Of a DNA stretch of 64,000 nt, positions 34,585-43,120 are shown in pieces. Source of the stretch: UBA1731 sp045595285. Lineage in GTDB: Bacteria > Verrucomicrobiota > Kiritimatiellia > RFP12 > UBA1067. A model generated the notes under the pieces. The model had not been told where the DNA came from, made no database searches, and worked only from the letters and a program-made list of their open reading frames with translations. The DNA is taken from contig JAZOAC010000138.1 in the NCBI GenBank assembly GCA_045595285.1, forward strand, positions 1-64,000. The letters are read 5' to 3'. Both the position numbers and the translations under genes were made by a program. Within the stretch, counting starts at the first letter, position 1; every line of letters starts with the position of its first letter.

Positions 34585-35403
34585 CTACTTGCCGACTCTC
34601 TTCATCTTGTAGCCGGCGTACATTTGAGTATTGTAGAGCGGCTGTCCCTCAGGGATCGCCAACCCCATCGCCTTGCGGATGGCAAGAAAATCCTGGACGC
34701 TCTTCCTGCCGACCTGCTGGAGCGGCTTTTTGTGGAGACCGGCGAGAAGGCAGCACTGGCAGAACGCATCGGCGTTTTCGGCGAACCACTCAGCCTCTTC
34801 AATGTCACGGCCGCCACACACGATTCCATGGTTCTCCATGAATACGACGTTCGACCTCTTGGCCGCTTCAGCGACATTTGCGGCAACCTCGTCAGTGCCG
34901 GGAGTGCCGTATGGAGCAAGCGGGATCTGGCCAAGGAAGATGTCCGCTTCAGGATTGATTCCGTTCGGCGGCACCTGTCCTGCGAATATGAAAGCGTTGC
35001 AGTGCGGAGGATGGCAGTGCATGCATGCATTCATGCCCGTCGCCTTCATCATTGCGATGTGTACTTTCACCTCCGAAGTGCGCGGACGGTACCCGCAAAG
35101 CTGTCCGGCATTCATATCCACCAGACAGATATCCTCTTCTTTCATGAAGCCCTTGCAGCACAGCGTCGGCGAGCAGAGAACCAGATCATCTCCAACACGA
35201 ACTGACAGATTGCCGCCGTTGCCGTCCGTATATCCCTTGGCGTATATGCGTCGCCCCATTTCGCAAATGTCCCGCTTCACCTTGCGGATCGCTGCGCTCT
35301 TGAAGAACGTATCGAGTTCCTTGCGCGTACGGGGTTGCTTCCTTCCCTCCCAGTGGTATGCGCGGTCAACCAACGGCGGATTTATGTAGAGCTTGCTGTC
35401 CAT
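34585..35403 (-). CDS. Class II aldolase/adducin family protein
   Basis: 272 residues. Two ATGs lie after the AGGAGA: one directly adjoining it (35409) and one at ideal spacing (35403), so I take 35403. Family features: GYTDGNGGNLSVRVGDDLVLCSPT, TSEVKVHIAMMKATGMNACMHCHPPHCNAF with the zinc-binding His pair, and VVFMENHGIVCGG with the third His. Members cleave or epimerise sugar phosphates such as L-fuculose-1-phosphate or L-ribulose-5-phosphate; the substrate is not evident. It is last in a possible pilT-pilB-dehydrogenase-lipoprotein-aldolase run. Confidence 0.83.
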   Translation of the reverse strand: MDSKLYINPPLVDRAYHWEGRKQPRTRKELDTFFKSAAIRKVKRDICEMGRRIYAKGYTDGNGGNLSVRVGDDLVLCSPTLCCKGFMKEEDICLVDMNAGQLCGYRPRTSEVKVHIAMMKATGMNACMHCHPPHCNAFIFAGQVPPNGINPEADIFLGQIPLAPYGTPGTDEVAANVAEAAKRSNVVFMENHGIVCGGRDIEEAEWFAENADAFCQCCLLAGLHKKPLQQVGRKSVQDFLAIRKAMGLAIPEGQPLYNTQMYAGYKMKRVGK

Positions 35404-35435
35404 AGACATTCTCCTGTCAACATTCAACTGCTATA

Positions 35436-35951
35436 TCACTTTCTGGAACGACTCCGGTCGTCAGCCGGTTTCAGGTTTGCGCAGAGCACTCCCTGGAAAC
35501 GGAGTTCGTAACCATCGCCATCGGCGGCGCGTTCGGCGAGAACGCATCCCGTACCCTCCTCGAAATACTCCCACTGCCTGTCGTCGGTCATGTACAGAAC
35601 CCCGCGCGGGCTCATGACCTGCCAGGCGACGAAACGCCGCCCGTCTGGCGCCGTGACGCGAACCTTGAGCTTTGTGCGGAACGGGAGTTCAAGCCCGTTG
35701 GGGGCGACGAACGTGGATTCGTGCTCCTCGCGGCCATAGTCGACGTCAAGATATATTCCCTCCTCGCTGACAAACCGCGCGCTCCTTATCGGAGCAAAAG
35801 TCCACGTCGCACAACCGGCAAGCAACAGTGCGCATAAAGCCGACACTGCCGACAGCCTGCGATTGACAATCGTCAATGCACGACAGAAGCTCTTCAGGCC
35901 ACAAAGCCCAAAGCGCCCCCGTGCAAGAATGCTCCGAATCTCCTCTTTCAC
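35436..35951 (-). CDS. Predicted lipoprotein
   Basis: Up to 171 residues. A signal peptide with lipobox ALLLAGC is visible, preceded by an unusually long basic stretch. The first codon at 35951 is GTG without a ribosome site; a TTG beginning LTIVNRRLSAVSALC would give a more normal signal length, so the start is uncertain. The mature part is a small beta-rich domain (FVSEEGIYLDVDYGREEHES, RRFVAWQVMSPRG, YELRFQGVLCANL). Function is unknown. It lies 44 bp after the acyl-CoA dehydrogenase gene. Confidence 0.6.
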   Translation of the reverse strand: MKEEIRSILARGRFGLCGLKSFCRALTIVNRRLSAVSALCALLLAGCATWTFAPIRSARFVSEEGIYLDVDYGREEHESTFVAPNGLELPFRTKLKVRVTAPDGRRFVAWQVMSPRGVLYMTDDRQWEYFEEGTGCVLAERAADGDGYELRFQGVLCANLKPADDRSRSRK

Positions 35952-35995
35952 GCTTTATTAATCTTCCTCACAGCCAACTACCATCTGCCCCCATA

Positions 35996-38023
35996 TCACA
36001 TCGGATAGTCGAGAGCTTCGGGGATCATCACCGTTGTGAGGCACTTGGCCGCGTTGTCCTTCGCGATCTTCGTGCCAGCAAGCGACACATCCACCTTCGC
36101 GCGCAAAGCGCAGAACTCCGCCTGCTTTTCGGCATCGGCTGCGTTGAAGCCGAACACGACCTCCGCGCAGATGCGGGCGGCCTCGCCGGCAACGTTTCCT
36201 GCAATCGTGCCGAGCAGATCGTTGAATGTATTGAGATAGCTCTCAAGCTCCGGACCGACAACCGGATGATCGCCGCCGGTGAGCGCAAGATGCTTGACGT
36301 CCGCATGGAAGCTCTTCGCCGCCATGAGTCCGGCCAGGGCATCGGCCATCGGGAACACCACTCCGTGACGCTGGGACGCACCAAGCTTCTTGCCTGCGGC
36401 ATCCTTCGCCGTCGCCGCAAAATCGCGCGTCCAGGCCCAGAGGCGAAGCGCCGCCGCAAGGGCGTTCATTCCGTTGCGGTCCGCCGCCGGACACGCCTCG
36501 CACTCCTTCGCCCACGCCTCGACCTGCGCGAGGAACACGGGGTTGCCCATCGTCTCGGATATCTGGCGGCGCTGAACGGCCTCCGGACCCTCATACGTTG
36601 CATCGAGCTGCATGTCCGTCCACTTGTAGAAGAGGAATCCAGGGCAATCCTCGGTGATTCCGTATCCGCCCATGAGGGAAATCGCCTGGCGCATCACGTC
36701 CGCGCCATGACCGGTGTTCCAGAGCTTGCAGCTCGGGCAAAGCACGTTCGCAATCGCCATGAGATAGACGTAGCGGACTGTCACATCCTCGTCCTCCTCG
36801 GGGTTCTTGCCCTCGGCGAGAAGCTGCACCGCCTTCTCCATCGGCGCCTTCATCGCCTTGAGCATGGCACGGCCCTTGCCAAGCTTCTCCTTGGCCTCGT
36901 CCTGAATGGCCTCGATCCTGTCATAGACGCGGGAAATGTCAAAGCCGAGTGAACTTGCCGCCTCGGCCGTCGCCCACACGTCCGCCAGACGCTGCGTGAC
37001 ATCTTCCTTCATCTGGAGGCCGAGCGCATGGCGCGGACTGCCCTCGTTCACTCCGACCGCACCGCGGAAGCGCGTACGCTGGTAGCGGATCACAGGCTCG
37101 ATCGCGGACATCAGAGACGCCGCGCCCATCACACCGACACCGACACGCGTCTTGGAGAACACCTGTGCTATGATTTCGGAATGGGAAAGGTTCGGAACGA
37201 TCACGCCATCCTTGACCGTGTAGCCGCCGATGATTCTGGAGGCGGGAACGACAACGTCAATCACGGGATCACCGGTGTTGGAAAGCTGGTGGACAAGCTT
37301 CTTGGTCTGTGCGCCACGGTCGAACTTGCCGGGGTCCGTCGCCTCGACGACAACCATGCAGGACCCCTTGAAGCGTTCGTCGCCGGAGTCAAGCGCGATT
37401 GTGATGTAGTCGCAAATCTCGATGTTCGTGATGAAACGGCCGCGCTTCTCGACGCGAAGCATGGGCTCCTCGCCATCCTTCCACTCCGCGACGGAGACGC
37501 GTCCGCAGAGCACGCCCGTATCGACGCCGACATAGGGAAGCGGCTCCGTGAGCGCGAAGGATCCGCGCCACGTCTTGCCGGACGGATTGCCGGGAGCGCA
37601 GAGGGTCATGTACTTTGTCTTCTGCTCGGGAGTTCCCATTTCGGCTATGGGGCCCATTGCGAGGTCATTCACGAAGGAAGAGGTTGCTGCGCCATTGTCG
37701 ACCCATGCCGTCTCGTACGTGACGAGCGACATCGCCAGGTTGCGAGGGCCCTCGAAGAGACCGCCGCAGTCGGCGTTGAGAGTGGCGGCGGTCATGCCGG
37801 ATGCGTCGAACGCATCGAAGAGCGACTGCTTCTCGGGCGTCCACTCGTGCGTAAAGCGCTGCCCGTTCGCGACGAGGCGTGCAACCACGGAACGGGCCGT
37901 CTGCCGTGCGCCGGCGATCGCCATCTGTATATCGTAGCGCTCCGCGAAACGCCACATGATCTGGCGCACTTCATCGCCGGGGAGCATCTTCATCGTGGGG
38001 CGTTCAACCTTGTTCTCTTCCAT
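35996..38023 (-). CDS. Acyl-CoA dehydrogenase family protein (long form)
   Basis: 675 residues from the ATG at 38023; an upstream extension in the same frame overlaps pilB. The N-terminal helical domain is followed by SFALTEPLPYVGVDTG, the flavin-binding loop of the family (usually ALTEPxAGSD), the beta domain with VPASRIIGG, and helical C-terminal domains including LMGGYGITEDCPGFLFYKW. About 100 extra C-terminal residues mark the long type. It oxidises an acyl-CoA to the enoyl-CoA with FAD. No ETF or thiolase genes are in the window, so the pathway is not defined. Confidence 0.85.
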   Translation of the reverse strand: MEENKVERPTMKMLPGDEVRQIMWRFAERYDIQMAIAGARQTARSVVARLVANGQRFTHEWTPEKQSLFDAFDASGMTAATLNADCGGLFEGPRNLAMSLVTYETAWVDNGAATSSFVNDLAMGPIAEMGTPEQKTKYMTLCAPGNPSGKTWRGSFALTEPLPYVGVDTGVLCGRVSVAEWKDGEEPMLRVEKRGRFITNIEICDYITIALDSGDERFKGSCMVVVEATDPGKFDRGAQTKKLVHQLSNTGDPVIDVVVPASRIIGGYTVKDGVIVPNLSHSEIIAQVFSKTRVGVGVMGAASLMSAIEPVIRYQRTRFRGAVGVNEGSPRHALGLQMKEDVTQRLADVWATAEAASSLGFDISRVYDRIEAIQDEAKEKLGKGRAMLKAMKAPMEKAVQLLAEGKNPEEDEDVTVRYVYLMAIANVLCPSCKLWNTGHGADVMRQAISLMGGYGITEDCPGFLFYKWTDMQLDATYEGPEAVQRRQISETMGNPVFLAQVEAWAKECEACPAADRNGMNALAAALRLWAWTRDFAATAKDAAGKKLGASQRHGVVFPMADALAGLMAAKSFHADVKHLALTGGDHPVVGPELESYLNTFNDLLGTIAGNVAGEAARICAEVVFGFNAADAEKQAEFCALRAKVDVSLAGTKIAKDNAAKCLTTVMIPEALDYPM

Positions 38024-38072
38024 CTCGATTCTCTTTTCGTTTTCTGTTTGTTTCGCGACAAAACCGATGTCA

Positions 38073-39782
38073 TTAAGTGTAGCGGAGCACCTCGTCCACC
38101 GTGGTGTATCCGTCGAGGATGGCGCGCACGCCGTCCTCACGCATCGTACGCATGCCAAGCTCGCGCGCCTTCTCGCGGATGATGAGCGTGGGCGATCTGC
38201 GGTTGATCAGCTCACGGATCGGATTGGAGATGCGGAGGTATTCGAAGATTGCCTTGCGGCCCTTGTATCCGGTGCCGTTGCACGTCTTGCAGCCCTTGCC
38301 GAAATAGAACGGACGCGTGCCTATCTGGTCACGGGTGAGGGAGATGCGGTCAAGGGTCTCGTCATCCGGCTCGTAGGGCTGCTTGCACTCCTTGCAGCAG
38401 GTGCGGAGAAGACGCTGGCCAAGCACCGCCTCAAGCGTGGAAGCCACCATGTACGGCGGCACGTTCATGTCCACGAAACGCATCACCGCGCCGGCGGCGT
38501 CGTTCGTGTGCAGGGTCGAGAACACCAGATGGCCGGTGAGCGCGGCCTGAATGGCCACCTCGGCTGTTTCCAGGTCGCGGATCTCGCCGATGAGCATGAT
38601 GTCCGGGTCCTGACGCAGGAACGCGCGAAGCACCTTCGGGAACGTGTTGCCGACATCATGGTTGATCGGGACCTGCACGATTCCGTCCACGTCGTATTCG
38701 ACAGGTTCCTCGGCGGTGAGGATCTTAGTGTCGATGTTGTTGATGCGGCGGAGAACGGAATAGAGCGTGGTCGTCTTTCCCGAACCGGTGGGGCCCGTCA
38801 CGACGATGATGCCGTTCGGCTTCTCGATATCCATCGTGATCTGCTCGTATACGTCTTCGGCGAGACCGACGTTCTCGAGGTCGAGCGACGTCGCGCTCTG
38901 GTCGAGAATACGCATAACCACCGACTCGCCGTGCGCCGTCGGCAGGCACGACACGCGAAGGTCGACCGGGCGTCCGGCCACGTTGATCGCGATTCGTCCG
39001 TCCTGCGGAACGCGGCGTTCGGCGATGTTGAGTCCGGCCATGATCTTGATGCGCGAGATGATCGCGGGCGCCATGGAAACGTCCGGCGCCTTCATTGCGT
39101 ACAAGGCACCGTCCACACGGTAGCGGATCTGGAAATCCTTCTCGAAAGGCTCGATATGGATGTCAGCCGCACGATCGACTACGCCCTGATAGAGAATCAG
39201 GTTCACGAACTTGATGACGGCGTTGTTGTTTGCCGCGCCTTCGAGCGACGCGACGTCGTTGGGGTCGCTCTTGAGAGTGTCGTCCTGATCCATGCCGGAG
39301 CCGAGGGACTTGAGCATGTCCGCGACGGAGTCGGTGTCGTCGCCGTAGTACTGGGCGATGCGGCCGTGCACGTCGGCCTCGCGCGCCATCACGAAGCGCA
39401 CTTCCTTGGTCAGCACGAACGAAAGCTCGTCCGACACGCGGGGGTCGATGAGATCGCTCGTGGCAAGGGTCACGCTCGTATCGTCCGCCGCAACGGCCAG
39501 GACGTTGTACATGCGCGCGACGGAAGTGGGGATGGACTGGACGGTATCGGTGTCAAGCGTAAGCTCGGAAAGATCGATCACGTCGCATCCCTGATACGCC
39601 GCCATCATTCCGAGGAGGTCGTCCTCCATCACATATTCGCCGTCGATCAGAATCTGGCGCAGCGTCTTGCCCGTGGGGTTCTTCGACTCTTCGAGGATCG
39701 TATCCACCTGTCCGTCGTCCAGAACTCCATTCTGAACGAGAAGATCCAAAAGAGGGTCGAGAGGTTTGTTGATATCAGACAT
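38073..39782 (-). CDS. pilB: Type IV pilus/type II secretion assembly ATPase (PilB/GspE)
   Basis: 569 residues. The N-terminal GspE-II/MshEN domain (about 1-150) includes LRQILIDGEYVMEDDLLGMMA. The ATPase has Walker A GPTGSGKTTTLY, the Asp box, Walker B PDIMLIGEIRDLETAEVA, the His box TGHLVFSTLHTNDA, and the tetracysteine zinc motif CCKECKQPYEP...CKTCNGTGYKGR typical of PilB/GspE. It drives pilus or pseudopilus extension. It follows pilT by 24 bp. No pilin, PilC or secretin gene is present here, so pilus or secretion use remains open. Confidence 0.92.
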   Translation of the reverse strand: MSDINKPLDPLLDLLVQNGVLDDGQVDTILEESKNPTGKTLRQILIDGEYVMEDDLLGMMAAYQGCDVIDLSELTLDTDTVQSIPTSVARMYNVLAVAADDTSVTLATSDLIDPRVSDELSFVLTKEVRFVMAREADVHGRIAQYYGDDTDSVADMLKSLGSGMDQDDTLKSDPNDVASLEGAANNNAVIKFVNLILYQGVVDRAADIHIEPFEKDFQIRYRVDGALYAMKAPDVSMAPAIISRIKIMAGLNIAERRVPQDGRIAINVAGRPVDLRVSCLPTAHGESVVMRILDQSATSLDLENVGLAEDVYEQITMDIEKPNGIIVVTGPTGSGKTTTLYSVLRRINNIDTKILTAEEPVEYDVDGIVQVPINHDVGNTFPKVLRAFLRQDPDIMLIGEIRDLETAEVAIQAALTGHLVFSTLHTNDAAGAVMRFVDMNVPPYMVASTLEAVLGQRLLRTCCKECKQPYEPDDETLDRISLTRDQIGTRPFYFGKGCKTCNGTGYKGRKAIFEYLRISNPIRELINRRSPTLIIREKARELGMRTMREDGVRAILDGYTTVDEVLRYT

Positions 39783-39806
39783 CTTGGACTTCCTTCAAAC
39801 CGGGCG

Positions 39807-40898
39807 TCAGCGGCCCATGTCATCCTTGAGCTTTGCGACGACGCCGTCGGGATCCTGCGACTTCGTGATCAGGTCCTCGTACGTTATGTATCCATTCTTG
39901 TAGTGTTCAAGCAGACTGTTGTCGAGCGTGACCATGCCGAATTTCGCACCCGTCTGCATGTCGGACTTGATCATGTTCGTCTTGTTGTCGCGGATGCGGC
40001 TCTGGATTGCGGGCGTGGACACCATGATCTCGAACGCCGCGATGCGGCCGTTGACCTCGCCGTTCGGTTCCTGCTTCGGCAAAAGTATCTGGGAGATGAC
40101 TGCCTGCAGGCCGGCGGCAAGCTGCGTGCGTATCTGCTGCTGCTGGTTCGTCGGGAACGCGTCCACGATGCGGTCGATCGTCTCCGCGGCGCCGGTCGTG
40201 TGAAGCGTACCGAACACGAGATGGCCAGTTTCGGCGGCGGAGATCGCTGCGGCGATCGTCTCAAGGTCGCGCATTTCGCCAACGAGAATCACATCAGGGT
40301 CCTGACGCAGCGCACGGCGGATCGCCTCCGCGAAACTCGGGACGTCCGCGCCGACCTCACGCTGGGTGACGAGGGACTTCTGCGACGTATGGTAGAATTC
40401 GATCGGGTCCTCAATCGTGATGATGTGGACGCCGCGCTCCTTGTTGATCACGTCAAGCATGGACGCGAGCGTCGTGGACTTGCCGGAGCCCGTAGGACCC
40501 GTCACGAGCACAAGACCGCGCGGCTTGAAGAGAAGTTCGCGCACGGTGCCGGGAAGGCCGAGCTTCTCGAGCGTCATGAGCCTCGAGGGAATCATGCGGA
40601 GCACGGCGCCCCAGTTCTTGCGCTCCTTGAACACGCTGACACGGAAGCGGGTGCCATCCTCGTGAGAGAGAGCGAAGTCCGCGCCGCCATTGCGCTCGAC
40701 CTCCTCTATCTGGGCATCGTTGCACATCTGGCGGCAGAGTTCAAACGTATCCTCCGGCGTGAGTATCTCGTCCGAAATGGGCTGAAGTTCGCCGTGGACA
40801 CGCAGTTCCGGCGGCATGTTGGCACGTACGTGAAGGTCGGACGCCCCATACTCGATCGTTGCGTCCAACAGGTCTCTCACCGTTATCTCTGTCGCCAT
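39807..40898 (-). CDS. pilT: Type IV pilus retraction ATPase PilT
   Basis: 363 residues from the ATG at 40898 (AAAGGAAAG upstream). N-terminal PAS-like domain with YGASDLHVRANMPPELRVHG; Walker A GPTGSGKSTTLASM; Asp box IITIEDPIEF; Walker B PDVILVGEMRDLETI; His box TGHLVFGTLHT; and the C-terminal AGLQAVISQILLPK of PilT. No zinc motif, which separates it from PilB. It retracts pili for twitching or DNA uptake. First gene of the run, with its own promoter. Confidence 0.93.
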   Translation of the reverse strand: MATEITVRDLLDATIEYGASDLHVRANMPPELRVHGELQPISDEILTPEDTFELCRQMCNDAQIEEVERNGGADFALSHEDGTRFRVSVFKERKNWGAVLRMIPSRLMTLEKLGLPGTVRELLFKPRGLVLVTGPTGSGKSTTLASMLDVINKERGVHIITIEDPIEFYHTSQKSLVTQREVGADVPSFAEAIRRALRQDPDVILVGEMRDLETIAAAISAAETGHLVFGTLHTTGAAETIDRIVDAFPTNQQQQIRTQLAAGLQAVISQILLPKQEPNGEVNGRIAAFEIMVSTPAIQSRIRDNKTNMIKSDMQTGAKFGMVTLDNSLLEHYKNGYITYEDLITKSQDPDGVVAKLKDDMGR

Positions 40899-40936
40899 GC
40901 TGAAACTTTCCTTTCTCCGTTTTTGCAAATGTGATG

Positions 40937-40945
40937 ATTATATCA
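40937..40945 (-). promoter_or_regulatory. Extended -10 promoter of pilT
   Basis: TGATATAAT on the minus strand with no clear -35. Here the leader is about 32 nt and includes the ribosome site, unlike the leaderless cases. Confidence 0.55.
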
Positions 40946-41002
40946 CATTATCCATCTATTATTTATTCACTTTTTCTGGAGGTGATGAAACGCCACGGTC
41001 CT

Positions 41003-42280
41003 TCACCCACCGGCTCCATTCGCCGTCGGACAGATCAGAAACACTTTGTCGCCCACCCGGCAGCGAGGCGCAGGAAATGTCACCCATGTACCCTTCTCGG
41101 CTGTTTCTGGAATCTCATCGTCACGGCGAAGCGATTCAACCCTAAACTCCTGTACACCCGTGGTGGGACCGTGAACCTGCACCAGGTCGCCAACCCTCAA
41201 CTCCGCATCCTGTATCTTCACCTGCGCGATCTTCGCCTTGAGAAAATAGTCCAGCACGACGCCGGAATGGCGCTTCACCTCCTTTGCGAACGAATTCGGG
41301 CCAGACGTGAACTGTTCAACGCCGGGACGTCCGAAATACAGTCCGCTCGAATATTCGCGGTGGAAGAACCGGCGGGTGCGCTCGACAAGCGTCTCGGCTA
41401 ACTCTGGAGTGAACGTCCCCGCCCTGACGGCATCCACTGCCTCGCGATACGCGCCAACGACCGTCATCACATATTCGGGATTGCGCGCGCGTCCCTCGAT
41501 CTTGAACGACGCAATGCCCGCCTCGATTAGCCTGTCCACAAACGGAAGCGAACACAGATCCTTCGCAGACAGGACGGTGTGCGGCGTCACGGTGAACTCG
41601 GTATCGGATGAATGGACCGGTTCCCCATCCCCGTCTGAATACAGATCGACGGCCTTCAGGACGAAGGTGCGGCGGCACGGCTGGCGGCACTCCCCGCGGC
41701 TGGCGCTGCAACCGTAGGCATCATGACTCATCAGGCATCGTCCGCTCTCGGCCACGCACTGTGCGCCATGCACAAAGCATTCAACCTCAAGCCCGCCATC
41801 GCGGACAATGCGACTGACCTCGTCAAGAGTGCATTCGCGGGCGAGTACAACGCGCGTCGCACCCTGCTCCTTGAGGAACTTCACCGCCGTGGAGTTCGAT
41901 ATGCTCATCTGGGTGGAGACGTGAAACGGTACACCATGCCTCTTGCACATCGCGACAACGCCCCAGTCAGCCACGATGAATGCATCCACGTACGGCTTCG
42001 CTGCCGCGATGAGTGCATCGACCTTACCGGCCTCGTCCTCGAAGATGATCGAATTGAGGGTTAGATAGCGTTTTACAGGGATGCGTCCCGGCCGGGCCCT
42101 CTCGCAGCGCCGTTTGATTTCGGGCAGATCGGCAAACGTAAAGTTTATTCCCGCACGCTGCCGCATGTTGAACTCACCCAGACCGAAATAGACTGCGTCC
42201 GCCCCCGCGTCAAGCGCGGCCTGCAGACACGTCATATCGCCTGCAGGCGCAAGTATCTCCACACTGTCAGCCGTGCACAT
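41003..42280 (-). CDS. U32-family protein (TrhP/RlhA-like RNA hydroxylation factor)
   Basis: 425 residues. The ATG at 42280 overlaps the tadA stop as TAATG; sequence upstream of it in this frame is a shadow of tadA. The U32 barrel begins EILAPAGDMTCLQAALDAGADAVYFG; FHVSTQMSISNS follows, then the Cys cluster CVAESGRCLMSHDAYGCSASRGECRQPCRR that holds an iron-sulfur centre, and a C-terminal beta domain. Relatives in E. coli (YegQ/TrhP and YhbU-YdcP/RlhA) hydroxylate tRNA or 23S rRNA bases using prephenate. Being next to tadA fits RNA modification. Confidence 0.87.
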   Translation of the reverse strand: MCTADSVEILAPAGDMTCLQAALDAGADAVYFGLGEFNMRQRAGINFTFADLPEIKRRCERARPGRIPVKRYLTLNSIIFEDEAGKVDALIAAAKPYVDAFIVADWGVVAMCKRHGVPFHVSTQMSISNSTAVKFLKEQGATRVVLARECTLDEVSRIVRDGGLEVECFVHGAQCVAESGRCLMSHDAYGCSASRGECRQPCRRTFVLKAVDLYSDGDGEPVHSSDTEFTVTPHTVLSAKDLCSLPFVDRLIEAGIASFKIEGRARNPEYVMTVVGAYREAVDAVRAGTFTPELAETLVERTRRFFHREYSSGLYFGRPGVEQFTSGPNSFAKEVKRHSGVVLDYFLKAKIAQVKIQDAELRVGDLVQVHGPTTGVQEFRVESLRRDDEIPETAEKGTWVTFPAPRCRVGDKVFLICPTANGAGG

Positions 42281-42819
42281 TATGCCAATCCCCGCTCTGG
42301 AGCCTGTCTCGACCCGTCGCGACGGCGGCGAAAGAAATCGCGCAGGATAAGAAGCGACTCGGCCTCCATCACGCCCGTTACGATCTCCGGATGGTGGTTG
42401 ATTCCGGGATGTCCAAAGATGTTGAACACCGTGCCGCCGCCCCGCTTCGGATCCGACACGCCCCAGACTACGGTTGAGACGCGCGCAAGGATTATCGCTC
42501 CCGCACACATCGGACAAGGCTCCTTTGTGACGTACAGACGCGTCCCGGTGAGGCGCCACGCCCCTTTCGTCGCCGCCGCCGAGGTCAGCGCAAGCATCTC
42601 GGCATGCGCCGTCGCATCCTTGAGCATTTCCGGCTGGTTATGGGCGCGCGCAAGAATCCGGGCCGTACAGGGATCGGGGTCGAACACTCCTTCCCTTTCG
42701 CCTTCAGCCGGCGCAGGCTCGACTATCACGCAGCCTGTCGGCACCTCACCATCGGCGGCGGCCTTTTCCGCCTCGCGGAGTGCAAGCGACATGAAATATC
42801 TGTCGAACTCGGATGTCAC
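42280..42819 (-). CDS. tadA: tRNA-specific adenosine deaminase
   Basis: 179 residues from a GTG at 42819 that overlaps the previous stop as GTGA. The zinc deaminase motifs are intact: DATAHAEMLAL (His ligand and proton-shuttle Glu) and EPCPMCAGAI (Cys ligands). TadA converts A34 to inosine in tRNA-Arg(ACG). An insertion of about 20 residues (PAPAEGEREGVFDPDP) lies in the early loop after GCVIV, and the C-terminus has a basic RRRRDGSR tail. The next gene starts on its stop (TAATG). Confidence 0.9.
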   Translation of the reverse strand: MTSEFDRYFMSLALREAEKAAADGEVPTGCVIVEPAPAEGEREGVFDPDPCTARILARAHNQPEMLKDATAHAEMLALTSAAATKGAWRLTGTRLYVTKEPCPMCAGAIILARVSTVVWGVSDPKRGGGTVFNIFGHPGINHHPEIVTGVMEAESLLILRDFFRRRRDGSRQAPERGLA

Positions 42820-43103
42820 GCTCCAACGACCTTTCTGACGGCTTCGACCGAAACGCCTGCAAGAAGTATGCGCTTCTGCTTGGATGTCTCGCCGGACTTG
42901 AACACGACCATGCTCTTCGGCAGACCGAACGCATCCGCCAGCGTCTCTATCAGCTCCTTGTTGGCCTTGCCGTCGACAGGCGCGCACCTTATCCGCACCT
43001 TCACCGCATCGCCGAGAAGCCCATCCACGCCAGCCTTCGATGAACGCGGCTGGGCCTTCACGTTCAGGACGACTCCATCGGCTGTTTCGGTACAGTACGC
43101 CAT
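42816..43103 (-). CDS. DUF167/YggU family protein
   Basis: 95 residues from the ATG at 43103, 17 bp after the metK stop. DUF167 pattern: VVLNVKAQPRSSKAGVDG, VKVRIRCAPVDGKANKELIETLADAF and KSMVVFKSGETSKQKRILLAG. The family is small and widespread; its biochemical function is unknown. It is coupled to tadA through GTGA. Confidence 0.88.
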   Translation of the reverse strand: MAYCTETADGVVLNVKAQPRSSKAGVDGLLGDAVKVRIRCAPVDGKANKELIETLADAFGLPKSMVVFKSGETSKQKRILLAGVSVEAVRKVVGA

Positions 43104-43120
43104 GCCGCCGGTCTTGAAGA

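Noticed and set aside
37956..40934. 992-codon plus-strand open frame opposite pilB and pilT
   Set aside because: The opposite strand encodes two complete, motif-rich ATPases. The long frame is a shadow that even crosses the gap between them, and its translation is Arg/His/Val-rich without structure.
40931..40948. CRP-like palindrome TGTGAT...ATCACA upstream of pilT
   Set aside because: The half-sites are 8 bp apart, not the 6 bp needed for CRP, and the symmetry comes from the extended -10 itself.
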